This document shows, one piece after another, positions 43,013-51,460 of a stretch of DNA of 53,471 bases. How positions within the stretch are numbered: position 1 is the stretch's first letter; each line of letters starts with the position of its first letter. The stretch is taken from positions 1 through 53,471 of the forward strand of contig JAFSNK010000016.1 in the NCBI GenBank assembly GCA_017447445.1, written 5' to 3'. The notes under the pieces were generated by a model that searched no databases, was not told the DNA's origin, and was given only the letters and a program-made list of their open reading frames with translations. A program made the translations under genes and the position numbers. The DNA comes from Clostridia bacterium (GTDB lineage Bacteria > Bacillota > Clostridia > Oscillospirales > CAG-382).

Positions 43013-43665
43013 AAGGCAAAACGATAGCGAAGAAAATAATGAACGCGCTGCTGTGCGTGCTGCTTATCGCGTCGCTTTTGCTTGCCGTCGCCATGACGGT
43101 AAGCAAGATCACCAACAAGCCGCTGTTCATATTCGGCAAAAGCGCGGTGTGGATAGTTTCCGAAAGCATGGAGGATACCATCCCGGCAAAATCGTTCATT
43201 CTTGTCGAAAAAGCCGGCCCCGATCAGGTGTCTTCCGGCGATATAATAATGTTCAAGTCCGAAAATCCGGGGCTTAACGGCGGCTACAATACCCACCGCC
43301 TTACCGTTACGGAGGACGGCGGGTGGATCACGAAGGGCGATAACAACCCCGTGGACGATGGCGCCTATTCCGCCAAACCCGAAAACCTCGTGGGGAAGTA
43401 CGTTAAAAACCTCACGGTGCTCACCGCGCTTATGCGGTTTTTCTCCACTCCGGTGGGGATAATCCTGTTTATAGCGTTCCTTTTGGCGCTGTGCGTCGCG
43501 CTGTTCCTGCCCGACGTGCTCAAAGCTTCAAAGCAAAAAAAAGAACAGGAATTGAAGAAAGCGGAGGAAGCGAAAGAAAAGCTTTTCAAAGAAGAGCTCG
43601 AACGGCTGCGCGGTTCCGCCGCGAATAACGCCGAACAGCCGGAACAGGGCGATAAAAACGAATAA
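43009..43665 (+). CDS. SipW-like signal peptidase I, copy 4
   Basis: A 218-residue S26 peptidase. Ser53 in VSESMED and His96 in YNTHRLTV are the catalytic pair; TKGDNNPVDD is the third box. Helices at about 12-32 and 145-168; charged tail (KQKKEQELKKAEEAKEK). It resembles copy 1 (SFILVEKAGPDQV against SYILVEKARPDEV). Its ATG overlaps the stop of the DUF2357-like gene (ATGA), so peptidase, ATPase and partner are co-translated, which argues for a shared function. Confidence 0.92.
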   Translation: MKGKTIAKKIMNALLCVLLIASLLLAVAMTVSKITNKPLFIFGKSAVWIVSESMEDTIPAKSFILVEKAGPDQVSSGDIIMFKSENPGLNGGYNTHRLTVTEDGGWITKGDNNPVDDGAYSAKPENLVGKYVKNLTVLTALMRFFSTPVGIILFIAFLLALCVALFLPDVLKASKQKKEQELKKAEEAKEKLFKEELERLRGSAANNAEQPEQGDKNE

Positions 43666-43678
43666 CCGTCCGGGAACC

Positions 43679-43697
43679 GGTTTACATAATTAGTTTT
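43679..43697. repeat. 19-base dispersed repeat, copy A
   Basis: GGTTTACATAATTAGTTTT lies between signal peptidase 4 and the EAL gene and recurs exactly at 46525-46543. A 12-base part (GGTTTACATAAT) also occurs at 2105-2116. Confidence 0.85.
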
Positions 43698-43717
43698 TTG
43701 CGAAAGGAGGGCGGGCA

Positions 43718-46009
43718 TTGAACAAGTTCATAAGAAAGCATCTTAAAGAGATAATCTTCACGGTCACGTCCGTCCTTTCGGTCATTCTCATAAGCTGCGC
43801 GTTGCTGCTTATAAACAATTTCTCCGACGGGCTCTACAAGCAGGCGGTCGACGCGGTCGACCACCACGCGGAGGAATACCAGGATATGCTCGACGGCGTG
43901 TTCCGCATATACGTCGAAAAGGGCGAGAAGGTCGCGGAGGGGTTCCCCTCTGCCCGCACGGGCATTTCGGACTATATGTCCGCCCTTAAGGACGATCCGC
44001 AATACAGCGACATAGCGCTTATATATTTCTTCACGAATGACGGCGTCGCGCACGACGCGGACTATCCCATGGGCGGTACGGCTGCCTACAACCCGAAATT
44101 CGAAAAATACATAAAAAGCAATTCCTCCGGCTGCATCGGTCTTTTCGATGAATCCGGCGCCTCCGTGCGCCTTCTGGGCGTATACGTGCCGATAAACCGC
44201 GGGGAAGTGCGCGCCATCGCGCTGATGTACCATTCAAAGCCCTTCCTGGACACTCTTAAAGCCGAATACGAAAAGTTCAGGTCCGATACCCCCGCGAACT
44301 ACGTCTATGTCTGCAAGCACCCCGACGAGGTCATATCGGTCCTGGAGCCGGGCGAAACCAAGCTCGGCAAAAACGAGGTAACAGAGCACGACTCGTTAAA
44401 GGTATATCTGCGCGAGCTCACCGATAAGGCGACTGTCGACCTTTTCGAACAGGGCGTCAACGAGGGCGGTATATCCCACGAGGTGCTTATCAACGAAACG
44501 CGCTACGTTATAAGCGTAAAACCGAGCCGCCAGGCGGGTTCCGAAAACTACGTCGTCGCGTTCTACAATTCGTATAACGTCTATGCCGAAGGGCACGCGC
44601 TGGCAAGCGTGCTCGGCGCGATAATCGTCGTTATCGTGCTCATAATAATCGGTCTGGCGGTCTATATCCTGCTCGTACGTTTCAAACTCGCGAAGCAGGT
44701 CGATACCTACGACCTCGAGGACGCCGTCTACGGTTGCCCGAACTTCCGCGCCTATTCCGACAAGGCGGAGGAACTGCTCAAAAAGAACAAGGTAACCAAA
44801 TACGCGGTAATATATACCGAGATCGCCCACTTCAGCTATATCGACGAGACCTACGGCGATAAAACCGCGGACGAGACGATACGGTTCCTTATAAAGGTCT
44901 ACGAGAACGCGCTCCAGCAGGACGAGGCGTACGGCAGGGTGAACGACGACAGGTTCGTTCTGCTCTTCCATTACAAAAACGAGGAAGAGCTTATGTCCCG
45001 GCTCAAAAACATAACCTCGCTTTCCTACCACTGCCCGGTGCTTACCAAATACGGCTTCTATCTGCGCCTTATTATCGGCGTCTGCGTTATCAACCGCGAA
45101 AATGATTCCGGCGCCGTTCAGAAGTTCGTCGACCGCGCTATGGTCGCTCGGAGGACGAATCTCGGCGATCAGTCCAGCAACGTCCACGTATACAGCGAAA
45201 AGGTGCACGAGACGTTTATGATGGAAGCGGAGATCGAATCCAAAATGGAAGCCGCGCTCCGCAACAACGAATTCAAGATGTTCTATCAGCCGAAATACAA
45301 TATCGAGCGCAACCGCCCGGACGGCTGCGAAGCGCTCGTCCGCTGGTACGACGCGGAGAACAACCGGTTCCGTCCGCCGTCCGAATTCCTTCCGCTGTTC
45401 GAAACCAACGGGTTCATTGCCGAGCTGGATAAATACGTTATGAACGAGGTCTGCAAGTTCATCGCGGAATCCATCTCCCGCGGGTACCGTATGATCCCCG
45501 TTTCGGTCAACGTCTCGCGCGTTACCGCAAGCAAAGAGGGCTTCTTCGAATACTACATCGCCACCAAGAAGAAATACGGCATACGCGACAAGTTTATGAC
45601 AATAGAATTCACCGAATCCTTCGCGTACGAGAATTACGACGTCATAAGCAACATTGTCGAAAAATTCCACGCCAACGGGTTCGAATGCTCTATCGACGAC
45701 TTCGGTTCCGGCTTCTCGTCCTACAACATCCTTAAAGAGCTGCCAATGGACGAGATCAAGCTCGACCGCTTCTTCATCAAGCCCGGCATCTCGCGCGAGC
45801 GTGACGATAAGCTGCTCGTCTCCATAATCGAACTCGGCAAGCAGATGAATATGAAGGTCACGCAGGAGGGCGTCGAAACGGTGGAGGACCTTAAACGCCT
45901 TAAGAACTTCGGCTGCGACGTCATTCAGGGCTATATCTACGCCAAGCCGATGGCGGCGACCGACTTCCTTGAATTCATCCGCTCCGGCGGCTCGATACAT
46001 ATCGTGTAA
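43718..46009 (+). CDS. Membrane c-di-GMP phosphodiesterase with periplasmic-type sensor, degenerate GGDEF and EAL
   Basis: A 763-residue protein. Helices at about 11-33 and 290-315 enclose an extracytoplasmic sensor of about 255 residues, probably a Cache-type fold. The GGDEF-like domain follows, but the motif reads GRVNDDRF, so cyclase activity is not expected. The EAL domain (about 515-755) is intact: CEALVRW, VSVNVSR, IEFTES, DDFGSGFSS, IKLDRFF, QEGVET, IQGYIYAKP. The start is a TTG at 43718 with AAAGGAGG upstream. It lies 52 bases after signal peptidase 4 and ends the block with a strong terminator. It would lower c-di-GMP and so shut the riboswitch genes. Confidence 0.92.
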   Translation: MNKFIRKHLKEIIFTVTSVLSVILISCALLLINNFSDGLYKQAVDAVDHHAEEYQDMLDGVFRIYVEKGEKVAEGFPSARTGISDYMSALKDDPQYSDIALIYFFTNDGVAHDADYPMGGTAAYNPKFEKYIKSNSSGCIGLFDESGASVRLLGVYVPINRGEVRAIALMYHSKPFLDTLKAEYEKFRSDTPANYVYVCKHPDEVISVLEPGETKLGKNEVTEHDSLKVYLRELTDKATVDLFEQGVNEGGISHEVLINETRYVISVKPSRQAGSENYVVAFYNSYNVYAEGHALASVLGAIIVVIVLIIIGLAVYILLVRFKLAKQVDTYDLEDAVYGCPNFRAYSDKAEELLKKNKVTKYAVIYTEIAHFSYIDETYGDKTADETIRFLIKVYENALQQDEAYGRVNDDRFVLLFHYKNEEELMSRLKNITSLSYHCPVLTKYGFYLRLIIGVCVINRENDSGAVQKFVDRAMVARRTNLGDQSSNVHVYSEKVHETFMMEAEIESKMEAALRNNEFKMFYQPKYNIERNRPDGCEALVRWYDAENNRFRPPSEFLPLFETNGFIAELDKYVMNEVCKFIAESISRGYRMIPVSVNVSRVTASKEGFFEYYIATKKKYGIRDKFMTIEFTESFAYENYDVISNIVEKFHANGFECSIDDFGSGFSSYNILKELPMDEIKLDRFFIKPGISRERDDKLLVSIIELGKQMNMKVTQEGVETVEDLKRLKNFGCDVIQGYIYAKPMAATDFLEFIRSGGSIHIV

Positions 46010-46021
46010 TAACCGCAAAAA

Positions 46022-46055
46022 AACAAGACCGCCCGCAAGCGGTCTTGTTTTTTCG
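46022..46055 (+). terminator. Strong bidirectional terminator at the end of the c-di-GMP block
   Basis: AACAAGACCGC (46022-46032) pairs with GCGGTCTTGTT (46039-46049), with T on one side and A on the other, between converging genes. Confidence 0.92.
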
Positions 46056-46066
46056 TCCGTATCCGT

Positions 46067-46465
46067 TCAATTATACATCGCAAGCTCTATCGAGTCCATA
46101 AACTGGCACATCGAAAGGTTGAACTCGCGGTAATCGGCCTTTTCGAACTCCTCTGTCGCGGAAATGACCGTTACGCGCACCAGGTCGAGCTGGTTGTAAA
46201 AGGTGATCATCACCGGGACCTTAAGTATTTCCGAAATTCCGCGTATCGTAAGATACCCGGCTTCATCAAGCACGTGCAGGTCCTGTGCGTCCTTCACGTC
46301 CGCTTTCGCTTCGGAGTCCGCGTCGCCGGTGAACACCTCCGCGTCCCCGGTGTATTGCCAAATCAGCGCCGCCGCTTTGCATATCCGTTCCCACCCGACG
46401 CGGTAGGTAAGGTTCCATTCGGAATATAAACTGTGTTCGTCTTTTCTCACGCCCAGAAGCTTCAT
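46067..46465 (-). CDS. Hypothetical protein
   Basis: A 132-residue soluble protein without signal or membrane segment; I do not recognise it. It has VGWERICKAAALIWQYTGD near the start and an Asp/Glu/Ala-rich middle. AAAGGAGGGCGG precedes the ATG and a TTTACT-17-TATTAT promoter lies upstream. It faces the EAL gene across the shared terminator. Confidence 0.65.
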   Translation of the reverse strand: MKLLGVRKDEHSLYSEWNLTYRVGWERICKAAALIWQYTGDAEVFTGDADSEAKADVKDAQDLHVLDEAGYLTIRGISEILKVPVMITFYNQLDLVRVTVISATEEFEKADYREFNLSMCQFMDSIELAMYN

Positions 46466-46486
46466 TTTTCCGCCCTCCTTTTTTTA

Positions 46487-46515
46487 ATAATACCATATTT
46501 ACCGGGAAAAGTAAA
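46487..46515 (-). promoter_or_regulatory. Promoter of the hypothetical gene at 46067-46465
   Basis: On the minus strand TTTACT (46510-46515) and TATTAT (46487-46492), 17-base spacer. The 19-base repeat copy B starts ten bases upstream of its -35. Confidence 0.6.
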
Positions 46516-46524
46516 GCCCGATTT

Positions 46525-46543
46525 GGTTTACATAATTAGTTTT
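46525..46543. repeat. 19-base dispersed repeat, copy B
   Basis: Exact copy of 43679-43697, in the divergent region between the hypothetical gene and udk. Confidence 0.85.
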
Positions 46544-46578
46544 GTTCGATTTTGCTTCAACATTTCCCGCCGCGGGGG

Positions 46579-46607
46579 TTGAAAAACGGCGAAGATTGTT
46601 GTATTAT
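46579..46607 (+). promoter_or_regulatory. Promoter of udk
   Basis: TTGAAA (46579-46584) and TATTAT (46602-46607), 17-base spacer, 39 bases before the ATG. Confidence 0.65.
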
Positions 46608-46645
46608 ATAAAAAAGTCCTATAACGTCCTGAACGGAGCGCGGAA

Positions 46646-47263
46646 ATGAAAACACCAATGATAATCGGCATCGCCGGAGGCACCGGCAGCGGAAAGACCA
46701 CTATAACCAAAAGCATCGTAAGGCGGTTCGGGGAAAGCGTGACCGTGCTTTACCACGACGATTATTATAAAGAGCAGCACCATCTTACATATAACGAGCG
46801 CTGCAAGGTCAACTACGACCATCCGCAGGCGTTCGATACGGAGCTGTTTCTGCAGCATCTGGATAAGCTGCGCGGCGGCGAATTGATACATTCCCCGGTG
46901 TATGATTTCACCATACACGACAGGTCCGATAAGACCAAGCCGGTGCGCCCCGCGCCGGTGATAATCGTGGAGGGCATACTCATCTTCGCCGATACCGCGC
47001 TTACCGACCGTATGGATATAAAAATATTCGTCGATACCGACGCGGACGTGCGCATCCTGCGCCGCCTCGCAAGGGACGTGAAAGAGCGCGGCAGGTCCAT
47101 TGATTCGGTAATAGAGCAATACCTTACAACGGTGAAACCCATGCACGAAAAATACGTGGAGCCAAGCAAAAAAATGGCGGATATCATCGTGCTCGAAGGC
47201 GGCAGGAACGCCGTCGCGCTCGATCTTATAATGAACAAGATAAAAACCTTTTTGGATGATTGA
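46646..47263 (+). CDS. udk: Uridine kinase
   Basis: Udk phosphorylates uridine and cytidine to UMP and CMP in pyrimidine salvage. The 205-residue length is normal. GIAGGTGSGKTT (P-loop, residues 8-19), YHDDYYK, NYDHPQAFD and IIVEGILIF are all diagnostic, and RRLARDVKERGR is the lid region. ACGGAG precedes the ATG. Single-gene unit. Confidence 0.96.
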   Translation: MKTPMIIGIAGGTGSGKTTITKSIVRRFGESVTVLYHDDYYKEQHHLTYNERCKVNYDHPQAFDTELFLQHLDKLRGGELIHSPVYDFTIHDRSDKTKPVRPAPVIIVEGILIFADTALTDRMDIKIFVDTDADVRILRRLARDVKERGRSIDSVIEQYLTTVKPMHEKYVEPSKKMADIIVLEGGRNAVALDLIMNKIKTFLDD

Positions 47264-47269
47264 AAAACA

Positions 47270-47308
47270 ACGCCCGACCCGTATAAACAGCCGCGGGGCG
47301 GGCGTATT
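47270..47308. terminator. Likely terminator between udk and the HD-GYP gene
   Basis: ACGCCCG (47270-47276) pairs with CGGGCGT (47299-47305), with more GC pairing inside, but the T-run is short (TATTTG). It sits between converging genes. Confidence 0.5.
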
Positions 47309-47339
47309 TGCTTTCGGGGCAGGCGCGCCTGCTCCGTTT

Positions 47340-50300
47340 TTATTTGTTTGTATCCTGCGCTTGCGTATGATCCTCGCCTTTTTTTATCCTGTGCGTCTTG
47401 CCGTCGCTGCCGAGATAGGTGTTTTCGGCGGAATACGGTTTAAGCTTGCCGCCGGCGATCATGCTTATAACGACCTTGGATATTTCGGGATCGAACTGGG
47501 TGCCGGAGCAGCGCTCGAACTCTTTAAGGATCACGTCCAGCGAGAACGGTTCCTTGTAAACGCGTTTGGAAGCCATCGCGTCAAAGCAGTCGGCGCAGCA
47601 TATTATCCTTGCCACGAACGGTATGTCTTCGCCTTTAAGACCTTCGGGATAGCCCGATCCGTCGTATTTTTCGTGGTGGGATTTAGCGCCTTCTATAATA
47701 TGCGGTATCGTCGAAATGCCTTTAAGTATCCCGGCGCCGCTCGTGGTGTGGCTCTTCATCACCGCAAACTCTTCTTCGGTCAGCCTGCCGGGCTTGTTAA
47801 GTATGCTGTCGGGGATCGCTATCTTGCCTATATCGTGCAGCAGCGCGATGTAATAAATGTTGTCTACCTCGTCGGCGTCCATACCCATATTTTCCGCGAT
47901 CAGCTTGGAATAATAGCCCACGCGTATGGAATGGCCGTTCGTATACTCGTCCTTGGCGTCGATGGTCCTTGCGATCGCCTGTATCGATTCCACGGTGATG
48001 TTCTTGTATTCAAGCTGGCGTTTAAGCGATTGCCTTGTCTTTAACCGTATAACAAGGTAAGAGATCAGAAACACCGCCGCGCCCGCCAGAACGATCAGCG
48101 CAAGCCAGAACCACCATTGCTCCTGCAGCTGCTTTTCTTTTTCCAGGTGAATGTTTATGGCTTCGGAGCTCTGCCCGTATTCGTCGGTAACGTAGATATG
48201 GAAATCGTAACTGCCGCCGGGAAGGTTTGTATAGTAGATTATGCGCGTATCGTCCGTATAGGCGGTGTAATCGCCGTCTACTCCGTCCAGCTTGTAATAG
48301 GTGGTGTAGCCGTTGTTCGGGCGGAACCCGAGCACCGAAAGGTTAAACGCCACACGGGAAACGTCCTTGCCGATGTTTATGCTGTTTCCGTAATACGGCA
48401 CGCCGTCAAGCTCTACGGAAGTAATGTCGATCTTTACGGGGACGGGGATATCTCTTGTAAGGTTGAAGTCGTAAACGAAAATGCCGTTTGTCGATTGCAG
48501 ATAGTATTTGCACTCCGATTCGTCATAGTAGCCGGAGGTGTTTGCGATTATCGGCTGCAATCCGTTGGTGGAATCATAAGACGTGTAATCGGTAAGCCGG
48601 TCGCCGTCCAGCGAATCGGCTATATAAAGCTGAGTCTGGCTGCCGATAACGTATTTGCATTCCTGCTTGCCGTCTTTGTCGATGTATTGGATCTTTGCAA
48701 GCTCTACTATCGATCCTTTAATATAGGGAATGGCGATCTCTTCCGAAACGCCGTCCGCGCTGCCCGGATAAGTCCTGAACAGGCGGCTGTTCAGCGTGTA
48801 GTAAATAACGTCTCCGTCCACAAGGAACTTCAGCCGGTTGCCGGTGATCTCCTTTTCGGTGGGTATCTCCGTAACGGTGGAAAAATCGTCGTCGATCACG
48901 AAAAGCCCCTGGGTGCGGTCGAACAGTATTTTTCCGTCGTTTGTTTTGTTTATATAAAGAACGTTGGCGCCGATGTGCATGACGGAAAACTTTTCGCCGT
49001 CAAAGCGCATAATGCCTCTGGAATATCCGAGCGCCATAAAGCCGTCGAAGCTGCGCATACAGCGTATTGTGTCGGTGATGGCAATATCCGGGTCGTTGAC
49101 CAGCGATCCGATGTGCCCGGCTATATACTTCTGGTCGTAGATAACGACCTTGTCCGTGGCGGGATCGTATTCGACGAGCCCTATGCTGGAAACGGCAAAA
49201 TAAACCTTGTTCCGGAACACCTCCACGTCTTTCGGAGCGTAAGTGAACGCAAAGTTTTCGTCGCCGTTCTCTTTTCCTTCTTTAAGCTTTTCTTCGGCGT
49301 ATTCGTCTATAGCCTGCATTATCACGTTGTCCGGAAGTATCGCGTTGCTTTTAAGGTCATATCTGTAAATGCTTTTTGCAGATACGATATACAGTATATC
49401 GCCGTATTTTTCAACGGCGTAAACGTTTCTGTCGAACGCGGGCGGAGCGTCAAGCGATTGCCATATCGCGTCGTCATAAAGCAGCTCGGAAAGGGAGTTC
49501 CTGGTGATGATCGAAACGCCGGAAGCGCCGATGTAGTGCGAGGCTACCCAGAGGTTGCCTTCATAGTCTATCATAAGGTCCACAAGCTGGCTTTTGTTGT
49601 CGAGGTCGCCGGCCAGAGTGGTTACCGGCTCGCCGGAGCTGAAATCCACGCAGTATATGCCGTTCTTCTCGCAGGCGACGAACAGGATTTTGTCTTTTTC
49701 GGAATAAAGCATCTTGTTCACCTGGTCCGGAACGGCGAGCGATTCAAGCGCGGCTGATCTTTTCATATCGTATCTGCGGATAACGCCGCTGTCGTCCGCC
49801 ATATAAAGTATGGAACCGCTGGAATAGATCTCCAGGATCCTGGGATTCATAACTATCTCTTTGCCTGTATTATCATAAACGCCTTCGTCGGTATGGTAAA
49901 AATATGCTTTGTCTGCCGCGCCCAGCGCGATGTCGCGCAGTATGGTCCCTTCCGTGCCCGGCATCACCGTCTTCGTGCCGGCGGCGACGTCGTAAATAAT
50001 CCCGCCGTTGCCCTGGGTGGCTATGTAAAGCAGATCGTTCTCGTCGTCAAGGATAATATCAACTATCGTGCCCACATCTGTTACAAGCGGCTCGAAATGA
50101 TTGTCTTTGTAAACGTAAACGTATTCGGAAGTGGCGACGTACAGCACGTTGCCCTTCGCCGCCAGAGCCCGAACGTTAATAACGGAATAATCGTGTCCTT
50201 CAAACTCAAAGTTCTTATAAGTCGTGAACTCCTTGGAGTCGTAACGCGTAAGCCCGGAATACTGTGCGATCCAAACGTAACCGTCCTCCGTCTGGCATAA

Positions 50301-50462
50301 TGCTTCCGCGCCGGATACCTCCAGATCCACCGGTATTTCCGTCTTGTTGCTCATATACGATTCCGCACCGGCTCCGGGCAGGCAGACGGAAAACAAATAA
50401 AGAAGGATCGCAAATACCGTTATCGACCGCAGAATATGCTTTTTCATTTTACATACGACCAT
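47340..50462 (-). CDS. Beta-propeller sensor with C-terminal HD-GYP phosphodiesterase
   Basis: A 1040-residue protein. After a signal/anchor (LRSITVFAILLYLFSVCLP) it has about 650 residues of propeller repeats of the two-component regulator type (EDGYVWIAQYSGLTRYD; YEGNLWVASHYIGASG), a Y_Y_Y domain (YTTYYKLDGVDGDYTAY), a membrane helix near 790-815, and an HD-GYP domain with ARTIDAKDEYTNGHS, LLHDIGKIAIPD and HHEKYDGSGYPEG. The HD, HH and GYP residues are present, so it should hydrolyse c-di-GMP in response to an outside signal. The ATG at 50462 has GGGAG six bases upstream. A perfect consensus promoter lies before it. Confidence 0.93.
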   Translation of the reverse strand: MVVCKMKKHILRSITVFAILLYLFSVCLPGAGAESYMSNKTEIPVDLEVSGAEALCQTEDGYVWIAQYSGLTRYDSKEFTTYKNFEFEGHDYSVINVRALAAKGNVLYVATSEYVYVYKDNHFEPLVTDVGTIVDIILDDENDLLYIATQGNGGIIYDVAAGTKTVMPGTEGTILRDIALGAADKAYFYHTDEGVYDNTGKEIVMNPRILEIYSSGSILYMADDSGVIRRYDMKRSAALESLAVPDQVNKMLYSEKDKILFVACEKNGIYCVDFSSGEPVTTLAGDLDNKSQLVDLMIDYEGNLWVASHYIGASGVSIITRNSLSELLYDDAIWQSLDAPPAFDRNVYAVEKYGDILYIVSAKSIYRYDLKSNAILPDNVIMQAIDEYAEEKLKEGKENGDENFAFTYAPKDVEVFRNKVYFAVSSIGLVEYDPATDKVVIYDQKYIAGHIGSLVNDPDIAITDTIRCMRSFDGFMALGYSRGIMRFDGEKFSVMHIGANVLYINKTNDGKILFDRTQGLFVIDDDFSTVTEIPTEKEITGNRLKFLVDGDVIYYTLNSRLFRTYPGSADGVSEEIAIPYIKGSIVELAKIQYIDKDGKQECKYVIGSQTQLYIADSLDGDRLTDYTSYDSTNGLQPIIANTSGYYDESECKYYLQSTNGIFVYDFNLTRDIPVPVKIDITSVELDGVPYYGNSINIGKDVSRVAFNLSVLGFRPNNGYTTYYKLDGVDGDYTAYTDDTRIIYYTNLPGGSYDFHIYVTDEYGQSSEAINIHLEKEKQLQEQWWFWLALIVLAGAAVFLISYLVIRLKTRQSLKRQLEYKNITVESIQAIARTIDAKDEYTNGHSIRVGYYSKLIAENMGMDADEVDNIYYIALLHDIGKIAIPDSILNKPGRLTEEEFAVMKSHTTSGAGILKGISTIPHIIEGAKSHHEKYDGSGYPEGLKGEDIPFVARIICCADCFDAMASKRVYKEPFSLDVILKEFERCSGTQFDPEISKVVISMIAGGKLKPYSAENTYLGSDGKTHRIKKGEDHTQAQDTNK

Positions 50463-50504
50463 TTCGGGCTCCCATCCGTCATCTAATATAATTAATTACT
50501 CTAT

Positions 50505-50533
50505 ATTATAGCATATTAAATCGTCCGTGTCAA
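50505..50533 (-). promoter_or_regulatory. Promoter of the HD-GYP gene
   Basis: TTGACA (50528-50533) and TATAAT (50505-50510) on the minus strand, 17-base spacer: exact consensus. Confidence 0.88.
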
Positions 50534-50552
50534 CATATTGCCGCCCCGAATG

Positions 50553-51275
50553 TCAAAAACGCGGCGCCGCCGCTCCCGGGCAACGGTGCGCATCCGGGTA
50601 TTCGCTTTTGCGCCGATATATTGAAACAAGCTGAGAAAACGGACCGTCGATATAAACGGTGGTTTTCACTCCGCTTCCGATAAGCCGCTTTTTATAGGTC
50701 GTCGTATAAGCGAAAACCGGCTTTCCGGTGACTTTCGGATACGTGAACGAGGTATCCTTGAACGGGCGTATCCCGGTGTAATACGGCCAAATGTGCGCTT
50801 CGGGATATAAAGTTACCGCGTGGCCTGACTCGGCGTGCTTTTTTATCGCCGCGCAGAAGTTCGCCATCCCCGCCGTGCCGTCCGGAAGCGGTATCGCGCC
50901 GAGGTCCTCAACTATCCGCTTTATCCCCGGTATCGAAAACGCGTCCGGATTCGCTACGATATAAGCTTTCCGCGGGAAAAGCGCAATGGAAGGCGTATAA
51001 GCGTCCCCCATGGCTCTCGTATGGTTGCCGTAAAGGAACAGCCCGGTTTTTTTATAAGGTGCGAGCTTGCTTCTGCCGACTGTCTTTTCGCCGTATGCGA
51101 TCTTCTGCAGCAGAAACACAAGCGGGAACGCTATAAAATGGTACAGAACGAAAGCGGCGGCGCGCCGCAGCGGCGAACGCGTGAAGTATTCGTAATCGCT
51201 CGGAATGCGTTTTGTTTTAATGCCGTTTTCGGCAAAACCGTCGTTCAGCTCGTCGCTGTAGTAAAACGTTTTCAT
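50553..51275 (-). CDS. 1-acyl-glycerol-3-phosphate acyltransferase-like protein, possibly shortened at the C-terminus
   Basis: A 240-residue PlsC-family protein that should move an acyl chain to a lysophospholipid. The catalytic HxxxxD box is NHTRAMGDAY, and the later block is YPEAHIWPY. A hydrophobic segment (AAAFVLYHFIAFPLVFLLQ) lies near residues 38-57. The last 20 residues (RRKSEYPDAHRCPGAAAPRF) do not look like the family and the protein is short, so a late frameshift or truncation is possible. GGAGAGAG precedes the ATG at 51275. Confidence 0.78.
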   Translation of the reverse strand: MKTFYYSDELNDGFAENGIKTKRIPSDYEYFTRSPLRRAAAFVLYHFIAFPLVFLLQKIAYGEKTVGRSKLAPYKKTGLFLYGNHTRAMGDAYTPSIALFPRKAYIVANPDAFSIPGIKRIVEDLGAIPLPDGTAGMANFCAAIKKHAESGHAVTLYPEAHIWPYYTGIRPFKDTSFTYPKVTGKPVFAYTTTYKKRLIGSGVKTTVYIDGPFSQLVSIYRRKSEYPDAHRCPGAAAPRF

Positions 51276-51360
51276 TCGATCTCTCTCCGCCGTCGCGGTC
51301 TTTTGTTTTTTGCGGGCTCGCGTCCTTCCGCCCTGCGGCGGATCGTAAACCCCAAACGCC

Positions 51361-51389
51361 GTTATACTACAAAGAATATAAAAATTCAA
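51361..51389 (-). promoter_or_regulatory. Promoter of the acyltransferase gene
   Basis: TTGAAT (51384-51389) and TATAAC (51361-51366) on the minus strand, 17-base spacer; leader about 80 bases. Confidence 0.65.
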
Positions 51390-51460
51390 GTGTTGGCGGC
51401 AATGAAACGGCATAAACACCAAGCGTTCGCGACGCGAATCCGCCGCGACCGGAAAGGGCG

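Noticed and set aside
48117..49757. 546-codon plus-strand frame inside the HD-GYP gene
   Set aside because: Antisense to the propeller repeats of a well-supported gene; no ribosome site or family pattern.
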